Position numbers and translations under genes: made by a program. Below are positions 1 to 6,664 of a DNA stretch of 25,846 nt, piece after piece. Every line of letters begins with the position of its first letter. The stretch's first letter is position 1. Source of the DNA: JBCCJA01 sp039045975 (GTDB lineage Bacteria > Planctomycetota > Planctomycetia > Planctomycetales > Planctomycetaceae); the NCBI GenBank assembly GCA_039045975.1, contig JBCCJA010000056.1, positions 1 through 25,846 of the forward strand. Direction: 5' to 3'. The notes below the pieces were generated by a model that saw nothing but the letters and a program-made list of their open reading frames with translations, was not told the DNA's origin and ran no database searches.

Positions 1-114
1 AAACGCCGCCGCGGCCAGGAACTCGAACCCCGGGATCGCGACCAGCACGAACACACCGAGCGTGCCGACGAGCCGGCCGAGCGTGATCGCGTTCGGCAGG
101 TTCCAGACGACCAT
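1..114 (-). CDS. pgsA: CDP-alcohol phosphatidyltransferase, PgsA-like (partial, N-terminus only)
   Basis: Only the first 38 codons are in the window; the gene continues past position 1. The protein begins MVVWNLPNAITLGR, where residues 5-14 (NLPNAITLGR) match the N-terminal signature of phosphatidylglycerophosphate synthases and related CDP-alcohol phosphatidyltransferases. A hydrophobic stretch follows at about residues 15-38 and fits the first membrane helix. These enzymes transfer a phosphatidyl group from CDP-diacylglycerol to glycerol-3-phosphate at the inner membrane, in phospholipid synthesis. The ATG at 114-112 lies 20 nt after the cysC stop, with GAGGG about 10 nt before it, so the two genes are probably co-transcribed. 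The DDG...AR...DG...D catalytic motif would lie outside the window. A cardiolipin or phosphatidylserine synthase of the same superfamily cannot be excluded. Confidence 0.68.
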   Translation of the reverse strand, partial: MVVWNLPNAITLGRLVGTLGVFVLVAIPGFEFLAAAAF

Positions 115-134
115 CTCGCCGACCCTCGCGACGC

Positions 135-746
135 TCAGGCCGAGACGAACCCTTTGTCCTTCAGGTACGCGACGACCTCGGCGGCGAGTTCGTCGATGCC
201 TTTGCCGTCCGCGTCGAGCGTCAGCTCCGGGTTCTCGGGGGCCTCGTACGGGTCGTCGATGCCGGTGAAGCCCTTGATCTCCCCGGCCCGGGCCTTCTTG
301 TACAGCCCCTTGGGGTCACGGGCTTCGCAGGTCTCCAGCGACGCGTTGACGTAGACCTCGATGAAGCCGTCGTCGGAGAAAAGCGCACGTGCCGCGTCGC
401 GATCGACTTTGTACGGGGAGATGAACGCCGTCAGCGTCACCATGCCGGCGTCCGAGAAGAGCTTCCCGACCTCGCCGATGTGGCGGATGTTTTCGGTCCG
501 GTCCTCAGCAGAGAAACCGAGGTTTTTGTTCAATCCGTGACGGACGTTGTCGCCGTCGAGCACGTAGGTGTGGACCCCGGCTTCGTGCAGCAGGTGGTCG
601 ACCGTGTTCGCGACGGTGCTCTTGCCCGCACCGCTCAGGCCGGTGAACCAGAGCAGGGCCCCGCGGTGGCCCATCAGCTGCGCCCGGGCATCGCCCGAAA
701 CGGTCGTCTCGTGCCAAGTGATGTTCGTCGCGACTTGATCGGCCAT
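135..746 (-). CDS. cysC: Adenylylsulfate (APS) kinase
   Basis: This enzyme phosphorylates adenosine 5'-phosphosulfate with ATP to give PAPS, the sulfate donor for sulfotransferases and for sulfate reduction; it is cytoplasmic. The 203-residue length is normal for a stand-alone CysC. Visible motifs are the N-terminal NITWHE (8-13), Walker A GLSGAGKS (36-43), DGDNVRHGLNKNLGFS (64-79), FISPY (108-112, containing the serine that is phosphorylated in this family), and the DPKGLYKKAR...KGFTGIDDPYE segment (144-168). No ATP sulfurylase domain is fused. I chose the ATG at 746 because family members start close to NITWH; an in-frame ATG at 773 adds nine residues, and neither start has a convincing Shine-Dalgarno. 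hisG is divergent and a pgsA-like gene follows. The PAPS it makes could feed the sulfotransferase encoded at 17.9 kb, but that link is inference. Confidence 0.95.
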   Translation of the reverse strand: MADQVATNITWHETTVSGDARAQLMGHRGALLWFTGLSGAGKSTVANTVDHLLHEAGVHTYVLDGDNVRHGLNKNLGFSAEDRTENIRHIGEVGKLFSDAGMVTLTAFISPYKVDRDAARALFSDDGFIEVYVNASLETCEARDPKGLYKKARAGEIKGFTGIDDPYEAPENPELTLDADGKGIDELAAEVVAYLKDKGFVSA

Positions 747-891
747 GGTCTTACGGTTCGGAGAGGAAAACATCTGCAGGGCCGCAGCCTATCCGCCGCC
801 GCATGCGTAGCCCAGCGGGGCGGTTTGAGGGGGCCGACGACGCCTGATACCGTCTCGGCCGTCTCACGAAATGCCGACCCGCAGACCGCCG

Positions 892-1776
892 ATGTCCGAA
901 CCCGCCAACGTCCTCCGTCTCGGGATCCCGAAGGGCAGCCTGCAAGAGGCGACCGCCGAGCTGTTCGCGAAAGCCGGCTACAAGGTCGCGATCTCGTCCC
1001 GGTCGTACTTCCCGCAGATCGACGACGAGGAGATCGAGTGCATGCTGATCCGGGCCCAGGAGATGGCCCGCTACGTCAGCCGCGGCATTCTCGACGCCGG
1101 AATTACCGGCTGGGACTGGACTTACGAGTATCGCGATCACGTCGTTGAGTTGTGCGAGTTGGTCTACTCGAAGGTCAGCCGGCGGCCGGTCCGCTGGGTG
1201 CTTTGCGTCCCGGAAGACTCCGAGGTCCGGACCGTCGAGGACCTCGAAGGCAAGCGGATCGCGACGGAGGCGGTCGGGCTGACCGAGATCTACCTCGCGG
1301 AGAAAGGCGTCAAAGCCGACGTCGAGTTCAGCTGGGGCGCGACCGAGGTCAAACCGCCGCTGTTGGCCGACGCGATCGTCGAGGTCACCGAGACGGGCAG
1401 CTCCCTGCGGGCCAATAAGCTGCGGATCGTCGACGAGGTCCTGCAGAGCACGACCCGGCTGATCGCGAACAAGGAGGCCGCCGCCGACCCGTGGAAGCGC
1501 CGGAAGCTCGACGACCTCGCGTTAATGCTGACGTCGGTGCTCGCCGCCGAGGGCCGCGTCGGCCTGATGCTGAACGTCAAAAAGGAAGATCTGCCCCGCG
1601 TGCTCGAGATCTTGCCCGCCCTGCAGACGCCGACCGTTTCGACGCTGTCGGACGAGGGGTGGGCCGACGTGAGCACCGTTCTTGAGGAAAAAGTCGTCCG
1701 CCGCATCATTCCGCAACTGAAAGAGGCCGGCGGCCGCGGGATCGTCGAATACCAGATCACGAAGATCATCGACTGA
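892..1776 (+). CDS. hisG: ATP phosphoribosyltransferase, long form (HisG_L)
   Basis: It catalyses the first step of histidine synthesis, joining ATP and PRPP to give phosphoribosyl-ATP, in the cytoplasm. The protein has 294 residues from the chosen start. The N-terminal LGIPKGSL (10-17) and the PRPP-binding segment EVTETGSSLR (164-173) are the family signatures. The length and the C-terminal segment from about residue 222 (GRVGLMLNVKKEDL to VEYQITKIID) show the long form, with an ACT/PII-like domain that mediates histidine feedback; such enzymes do not need HisZ. An in-frame ATG at 871 would add seven residues, but the ATG at 892 gives the usual short lead before the first strand. No clear Shine-Dalgarno is visible. 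No other his gene is nearby, so it is not part of a his operon here. Confidence 0.95.
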   Translation: MSEPANVLRLGIPKGSLQEATAELFAKAGYKVAISSRSYFPQIDDEEIECMLIRAQEMARYVSRGILDAGITGWDWTYEYRDHVVELCELVYSKVSRRPVRWVLCVPEDSEVRTVEDLEGKRIATEAVGLTEIYLAEKGVKADVEFSWGATEVKPPLLADAIVEVTETGSSLRANKLRIVDEVLQSTTRLIANKEAAADPWKRRKLDDLALMLTSVLAAEGRVGLMLNVKKEDLPRVLEILPALQTPTVSTLSDEGWADVSTVLEEKVVRRIIPQLKEAGGRGIVEYQITKIID

Positions 1777-1796
1777 CCCCACATCATCTTGGGGTC
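1775..1796 (+). terminator. Possible terminator hairpin at the end of hisG
   Basis: A perfect 7-bp stem, GACCCCA (1775-1781) with TGGGGTC (1790-1796), encloses an 8-nt loop and overlaps the last two bases of the hisG stop codon (TGA 1774-1776). A second GC-rich inverted pair (GGGCC...GGCCC) follows directly. There is no T-run, so this is not a standard intrinsic terminator. It may slow polymerase or protect the 3' end. Confidence 0.3.
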
Positions 1797-1875
1797 GGGC
1801 CACCGGCCGGCCCCGGAAAAGTCGGCAAAGACGGTCCGATCGGGTCAAGTCCTCCGCGCCTCACGGCCGATCTAA

Positions 1876-1924
1876 GTGACTGAACGCGCTCAACGCGCGT
1901 GACGCGTACGCGTCGCAGAGTCAC
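1876..1924. promoter_or_regulatory. ACGCG repeat array with a 14-bp palindrome, candidate operator
   Basis: Four ACGCG units start at 1884, 1893, 1902 and 1908. The last two form a perfect 14-bp palindrome, GACGCGTACGCGTC (1901-1914). The whole is bracketed by the inverted pair GTGACT (1876-1881) and AGTCAC (1919-1924). It lies 43-91 bp upstream of the start codon of the DUF11 protein gene, where a dimeric regulator could bind or a leader RNA could fold. No clear -35/-10 pair is visible. The role is inference from symmetry and position only. Confidence 0.35.
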
Positions 1925-1966
1925 ATCGTTCGGGCCCTAGGCCGCACTTATCGAGGAGACGCAGGG

Positions 1967-3973
1967 ATGCGTTCGCCGAATCGAATCGTCACCGGCGTGG
2001 CCGCCTGGACCCTGACCGTCGCCGTCGCGATGGCCCAGACGACGAGCCCCACGACGGGACTAAAAAACTACGGCCAGGCCCTCTTCGGGGACCGTCCGGC
2101 CCGCTCGCTGACGCCGCCGTCGACCGGCGTGATCCGGCAGGCCGCCGCGACATCGAGCGACACCTCGCCGACCGTCACCGCCGATTACGGCGTCGAGGCC
2201 GGCAGTGAAGGCGGCGGCGTCGTCCCGGTCGGCGGTACGGCCGCCGGCACGAACCCGTTCGCGGCCTTCGAACAAGGCTTCCCGCCCGCGACTCCGTCGG
2301 TCACGCCCTCGGTTACGCCCTCTTTCACTCCTCCGGCCGAGCCGGTCACTGCCCCGGCCACGACGGCGACACCGCCGGCGGGCCCGGTCGTGCCCGTCGC
2401 CGCGACCGCCTCCCCGTCGGCCGAGAGCATGGTCGCCCCGGCCGTCGCCCTGCCGCCCAAGCCCGCCCTCGAGCCGGCCCCGCAGCCCGCCGTCGCGGTC
2501 CCGGCCTCCGTCCAGCCGAAGAGCGTCGGCTTCGAACCGGCCCTTCCGAAGCCGACCGCCGTCATCGCCCCGACCGCACCGGTCCCGACCGCGGCCCTGC
2601 TAGGCCTCACGACCGGCGGCAAGGGCGGGCCGAAGATCGAAGCCTCCTGGGAACGTGACGGAGACATCCACGTCGGCGAAGCCTGCACGCTGCGGCTCGT
2701 CGTCAAGAACTTTGGCGACGCCGCCGCCGACGCCGTCGTCGACGCGACGATCCCGTCCACCCTCCAACTCGCCGACACCGGGGCCGCCACCGCGACCGAG
2801 ACCGGCTTCACCTGGGCCGCGGGCGAACTCGGCCCCGGCATGGTCAAATCGCTGACGCTGCAGGCCGTCCCATCGGCCCGCGGCGAGATCGACCTGACCG
2901 CCGTCGTCACGACGCGGACCTCTTCGAAGGAAACGTTCGCCGTCGCCGAGCCGCTCGTCGAGGTCGTCCTCGAAGGCCCCGATCGCGTCATGATCGGCGA
3001 CCCGGCCCCGTACACGATCGTCGTGCGTAACCCGGGCACGGGTACGGCCGACGACATCACGATTGAAGCGACGATCCCGGTCGGCCTGGAGCACTCCAAG
3101 GGGCAGCGGCTGGCGATGGGGATCGGCTCGCTGACGCCCGGCGAGAGCCGCGTCGTGCGGCTGCCGCTGACCGCGATCGACGGCGGCGAGCACGCCGTCT
3201 CGGTCATCGCGACCGCCGGCGAACGGCTCCGCAGCGAGGCGACCTCGTCGGTCTTCATCATCACGCCGAGCCTCAAGCTCGCCCTCGACGGGCCCGGCCT
3301 GCGGTACATCGGCCGCACCGCGACCTACACGCTGAAGGTCACGAACGACGGCTCGGCCCCGAACAGCAACGTGCGGGTCACGCAGCAGATCCCGGACGGC
3401 TTCGCCTTCGTGCGGGCCGACGGCAGCGGCCGCTTCGACTCGGTCACGCGTCAGGCCAAGTGGTTCCTCGGCCGCCTCGACGCCGGCGAGACGCGGGAGC
3501 TGCACCTCGAACTGTCGGCCGAACGGCTCGGCTCGTTCGTGCATCAGGCCGCGACGGTCTCGGAGCACGGGGCCCGCAGCGACGCGACGCTGACGACCCT
3601 GGTCGACGGCACGCCGTCGCTGACGATGCAGATCGTCGACCTCGACGACCCGGTCGAAGTCGGGGCCGAGACGGCCTACGAGATTCGCATCGAGAACGAA
3701 GGTACGAAGGCGGCCACGAACGTCGCGGCCTCCTGCAAGCTGCCGCTCGGGGCGACGCTCGTCGAAGCCGGCGGGGCTTCGCCGTACCGCAGCGAAGGCT
3801 CGGTCGTCTTCTTCCGTCCGCTCGAGACGCTGCGGCCCGGCCAGTCGGCCAGCTACCGCGTCCGCGTGCGGGGCGATCAGGCCGGCAACCAACGCTTCCG
3901 CGTGCGGCTGTCGAGCGACTCGATCACCGAGCCGCTGATCTTCGAAGAACTGACCAAGTTCTACAAAGACTAA
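1967..3973 (+). CDS. Secreted protein with four DUF11-type (conserved repeat) domains
   Basis: A 668-residue exported protein. Residues 1-23 form a signal peptide with a likely AMA/QT cleavage site. Residues 103-212 are a Pro/Ala/Val-rich linker that includes the tandem TPSVTPSVTPSFTPP (109-123). Four beta-sandwich repeats of the DUF11/CARDB kind follow at about 223-326, 330-430, 433-546 and 550-655. Each has a phrase such as YTIVVRNPGTGTADDITIEATIP, then a turn of the type LxPGESR. No catalytic motif is visible; such repeats usually serve as spacers or adhesion modules in cell-surface proteins, and the family is expanded in planctomycetes. An exceptional AGGAG (1954-1958) 8 nt before the ATG fixes the start and suggests strong translation. 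A strong intrinsic terminator follows, so the gene appears monocistronic. The specific function is unknown. Confidence 0.85.
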   Translation: MRSPNRIVTGVAAWTLTVAVAMAQTTSPTTGLKNYGQALFGDRPARSLTPPSTGVIRQAAATSSDTSPTVTADYGVEAGSEGGGVVPVGGTAAGTNPFAAFEQGFPPATPSVTPSVTPSFTPPAEPVTAPATTATPPAGPVVPVAATASPSAESMVAPAVALPPKPALEPAPQPAVAVPASVQPKSVGFEPALPKPTAVIAPTAPVPTAALLGLTTGGKGGPKIEASWERDGDIHVGEACTLRLVVKNFGDAAADAVVDATIPSTLQLADTGAATATETGFTWAAGELGPGMVKSLTLQAVPSARGEIDLTAVVTTRTSSKETFAVAEPLVEVVLEGPDRVMIGDPAPYTIVVRNPGTGTADDITIEATIPVGLEHSKGQRLAMGIGSLTPGESRVVRLPLTAIDGGEHAVSVIATAGERLRSEATSSVFIITPSLKLALDGPGLRYIGRTATYTLKVTNDGSAPNSNVRVTQQIPDGFAFVRADGSGRFDSVTRQAKWFLGRLDAGETRELHLELSAERLGSFVHQAATVSEHGARSDATLTTLVDGTPSLTMQIVDLDDPVEVGAETAYEIRIENEGTKAATNVAASCKLPLGATLVEAGGASPYRSEGSVVFFRPLETLRPGQSASYRVRVRGDQAGNQRFRVRLSSDSITEPLIFEELTKFYKD

Positions 3974-3998
3974 ACATCGCTGCGACAAGTAAAGTCAC

Positions 3999-4031
3999 GA
4001 GGGCGTCGCACGTGTGCGACGCCCTCTTTTT
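3999..4031 (+). terminator. Rho-independent terminator after the DUF11 gene
   Basis: GAGGGCGTCGCAC (3999-4011) pairs perfectly with GTGCGACGCCCTC (4014-4026), most realistically as a 12-bp stem with a CGTG tetraloop, and is followed by TTTTT (4027-4031). It ends the plus-strand transcript 25 nt after the DUF11 stop. The last two T residues are part of the stop codon of the convergent symporter gene (TAA, read from 4032 to 4030). On the minus strand the same hairpin lacks a good T-run but may still act in both directions. Confidence 0.93.
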
Positions 4032-5733
4032 ATTGACCCGCGGCGTACCACGGCAGCCAGTCGACGACGGTCACGTCGGCGAAGTAGATATAAATCGCGA
4101 AGACGGTCGCGACGATCGCACAGCCGGCCGGCTTGGCCAGCGGCCACGGCGTCATGTCGATCGGCGGGGCGGGCCGCTTAGGCAGCACCCGCGTCGACGG
4201 CGTGAATTTCGCCGCCGCCCACAGCAGTCCGACCGTGCCGACGAAGACCGACGCGTTGTAATGCCACTGGTGGACCGACGCGGCCTCGGTCATCGCTTTG
4301 AGGTTAAAACCTAGTGCCGGCTCGAACTGGTCGCCGAGAGCGTGCAGCACGACCCCGGCCCCGCCGAGGACGATCACAAGGTTCGCGGCCCAGGCCGGGA
4401 TCTTCTGAAACCAGATCGACGCCACGACCAGCGACAGGATCGGAATCGCGTAGACCGACCGGAAGCCCTGCAGGTATTGGAAAATCGACTCCTGCCGCAG
4501 CAGGAACGGCGCACCGGCCATCGCGGCGATCGCGATCACTGTGCCGAAGACTTTGCCGACGCGGATCGTCGCCACGTCCGACGCGTCGGGCCGGAACATG
4601 CCCTTGTAAACGCCCAGACTGAAGAGCGTCGCGGTACTGTTTAGGGCCGAGTTGAACGAACTGAGCACGGCGCCGATCAGGACCGCGGCGAAAAAGCCGG
4701 TCAGCGGCGACGGCAGCACGAAGCGGACGAGCATCCCGTAGGCCCGGTCGCTGTCGAGCACGTCGGGGGCCGACTCTTTGAACGGCAGCGTCAACTCGCC
4801 GGTCTGGTGCAGGTGGAACGCGATCAGGCCCGGCAGGACGAGAATCAGCGGCCCGAAGAGTTTTAAGAACCCGGCGAGAAGCACACCCTTCTGACCCTCG
4901 GCGAGGCTCTTGGCGGCGAACGTCCGCTGGATAATTTGCTGATTGGTGCACCAATAAAAGACGTTGATTAACAGCACCCCGGTGAACACGGTCGCGAACG
5001 GGACCTTCGTCTCGTTCGAGCCGAGCGAATTGAACATCTCCGGATGCTCGGACGTCAGCGTCTGCACCGCGGGGACGACGCCGGCCGGGTCGACCTTCAT
5101 GAGCGCGTAGTACGAAATCAAAAACCCGCCGACGAGCAGCCCGAGCCCGTTCAGCGTGTCGGAGACCGCGACCGATTTCAGCCCGCCGAAGATCGCGTAG
5201 ACCGATCCGATCGAGCCGATCAGCACGACCGCGATCGCCACGGCGGCGAACTCCGACTCGATTCCCAGCAGGCCCTTCATGTCGAGGATCCCGACGAGCC
5301 CGCGGGCGCCCGAATAGAGCGTCACCGGCAGCAGGATCAGCGTGTATGCGGCGATGAACAGCAGCGAAGTCGTCGCCCGCACGCTCGGGCCGATCCGTTC
5401 GCCGAAGAACTGCGGCACGGTCGCGATGCCGGTCCGCAAATAGAACGGCAGGAAGCAAAGGGCCATGAGCACGATCGCGACCGACGCGACCACTTCCCAC
5501 ACGATGCAGCTGAGGCCGTCCCGCAGGGCGTCGCCGTTGAGGCCGACGAGCTGCTCGGTCGACAGGTTGGTCAGCATCAACGACCCGGCGATCACGCCGG
5601 CCGAGAGGCTACGCCCGGCCAGGAAGTAGTTGTCACTGCTGTCGTCGAGATGGCCCCGGGTCAGCCGCCAAGTGAAGAACCCGACCAGGCCGGTGAAGAA
5701 GGCGAACGAGCCGAGGGTGATCGCGGTGTCCAT
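4030..5733 (-). CDS. Sodium/solute symporter (SSS family, SLC5-like)
   Basis: A 567-residue inner-membrane protein with about 13-15 hydrophobic segments. The start fits SSS transporters: a first helix (residues 5-23), then the SDNYFLAGRSLSAGVIAGSL segment and a conserved LSTEQLVGLNG helix near residues 57-67. SSFNSALNSTATLFS, near residue 360, fits the helix that carries the serine pair of the Na2 sodium site in vSGLT-like transporters. Members couple Na+ entry to uptake of sugars, sialic acids, polyols or similar solutes; the substrate cannot be read from sequence. The ATG at 5733 has no visible Shine-Dalgarno. The gene is divergent from the SDR gene and shares a 121-nt upstream region with it, which suggests joint control and perhaps one sugar-use pathway together with the Gfo/Idh/MocA protein. 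It ends inside the terminator of the opposing gene. Confidence 0.88.
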   Translation of the reverse strand: MDTAITLGSFAFFTGLVGFFTWRLTRGHLDDSSDNYFLAGRSLSAGVIAGSLMLTNLSTEQLVGLNGDALRDGLSCIVWEVVASVAIVLMALCFLPFYLRTGIATVPQFFGERIGPSVRATTSLLFIAAYTLILLPVTLYSGARGLVGILDMKGLLGIESEFAAVAIAVVLIGSIGSVYAIFGGLKSVAVSDTLNGLGLLVGGFLISYYALMKVDPAGVVPAVQTLTSEHPEMFNSLGSNETKVPFATVFTGVLLINVFYWCTNQQIIQRTFAAKSLAEGQKGVLLAGFLKLFGPLILVLPGLIAFHLHQTGELTLPFKESAPDVLDSDRAYGMLVRFVLPSPLTGFFAAVLIGAVLSSFNSALNSTATLFSLGVYKGMFRPDASDVATIRVGKVFGTVIAIAAMAGAPFLLRQESIFQYLQGFRSVYAIPILSLVVASIWFQKIPAWAANLVIVLGGAGVVLHALGDQFEPALGFNLKAMTEAASVHQWHYNASVFVGTVGLLWAAAKFTPSTRVLPKRPAPPIDMTPWPLAKPAGCAIVATVFAIYIYFADVTVVDWLPWYAAGQ

Positions 5734-5854
5734 CGGGGCGGAACTTCAACGGGCCGGCGGATCGCGACCCCGGCGGGGCCGCTGTGTCATATCGAACAGT
5801 GGCGATAAGATCGGCCCGGACCGCGTTTCCACAACCCAGCACGGGTGACGAGCG

Positions 5855-6664
5855 ATTTCCGAGAAAGCTTTCGACGGGGCGACGGTCGTCGTCACCGGGG
5901 CCGCCCGCGGGATCGGGGCCGCGATCGCGGTCGCGTTCGCCGACGCGGGCGCGAACGTCTGTCTGAACGACGTCGTCGACGGAGACGACTTCGACGAAAC
6001 GGTCGAACGGTGTCGGAGCCGCGGTGCGGCGGCCCGCAAGGTGATCGCCGACGTGTCTGACGCCGGGGCCGTCGACCGTCTCGTCGCGACCGCGGTCGAA
6101 GCGTTCGGTCGGCTCGACGTCGCCGTGCCGAACGCCGCCTTTTCGGTCCGCGAGCCGTTCCACACGGCCGACCTCGACGCGTTCCGCCGCACGGTCGACG
6201 TGACTATGTGGGGCACGTTCCACGTCGTGCGGTCGGCCGTGAATCAGTTCCTGCGGCAGGGCGGGGGCGGGGCGGTCGTCGCGGTCAGTTCCACCCACGC
6301 GTACCGACCGGTGCCGAACGCGATGGCGTACAACATGTCAAAGGCGGCGATCGAGCAAGTGTGCCGCACCGCGGCGACCGAGCTGGTGGCGGAACGGATA
6401 CGCGTTAACTGCGTCCGCCCCGGTTGGGTCGACACGCCCGGCGAGCGGACGCATCACAGTGACGAAAAGATCGCGGAACTGAGCCCGCTGCTGCCGTGGG
6501 GCCGGATGGCCCGCGCCGAAGAGGTCGCCCGGGCCGTCATGTTTATGGCCGACCCGCGGAACGATTACATCAACGGCACGGAGCTGCTCGTCGACGGGGG
6601 CGCTAAGCTCCCCGTCGACGGCGGGCTCGGGGCGGTGAAAAAGTCGCCGCCCGATTCGGTCTGA
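5855..6664 (+). CDS. Short-chain dehydrogenase/reductase (SDR) with non-canonical or shifted start
   Basis: A classical SDR oxidoreductase using NAD(P)H. With the ATT at 5855 as start it has 269 residues. The cofactor motif TGAARGIG is at 14-21, a PNAA variant of NNAG at 92-95, catalytic Ser146 (SSTHAY), Tyr159 and Lys163 (YNMSK), and a C-terminal NGTELLVDGG. Family length is about 250-270, so all of the frame from about 5855 is needed. The frame opens only after a stop at 5846-5848 and contains no ATG, GTG or TTG before the glycine motif; the first GTG (6041) would remove the cofactor site. A GTG at 5845 in another frame reads VTSDF and would join this frame if one base near 5858-5860 were absent. 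An ATT start or a frameshift is therefore implied. Its stop abuts that of the next gene. The substrate is unknown. Confidence 0.8.
   Translation: MSEKAFDGATVVVTGAARGIGAAIAVAFADAGANVCLNDVVDGDDFDETVERCRSRGAAARKVIADVSDAGAVDRLVATAVEAFGRLDVAVPNAAFSVREPFHTADLDAFRRTVDVTMWGTFHVVRSAVNQFLRQGGGGAVVAVSSTHAYRPVPNAMAYNMSKAAIEQVCRTAATELVAERIRVNCVRPGWVDTPGERTHHSDEKIAELSPLLPWGRMARAEEVARAVMFMADPRNDYINGTELLVDGGAKLPVDGGLGAVKKSPPDSV

Noticed and set aside
825..853. Possible sigma-70 promoter for hisG (TTGAGG with TACCGT)
   Set aside because: Only weak matches (four and three of six) at 17-nt spacing; not above chance in this DNA.
480..1148. Long open frame on the plus strand opposite cysC and into hisG
   Set aside because: Arg/Gly/Pro-rich shadow of two well-recognised genes; high GC removes stop codons from the other frames.
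2185..3318. 377-codon minus-strand frame, Ser/Thr/Ala/Gly-rich
   Set aside because: Low-complexity antisense reading of the Pro/Ala linker and repeats; no signal or motif.
2600..3988. 462-codon minus-strand open frame across the DUF11 gene
   Set aside because: It lies antisense to a protein with clear signal peptide and repeat domains; the translation is Arg/Asp/Gly-rich with no motif.
4304..5500. 398-codon minus-strand frame inside the symporter gene
   Set aside because: Shadow in another frame; extremely Arg-rich with no membrane segments, whereas the symporter frame has full transporter features.
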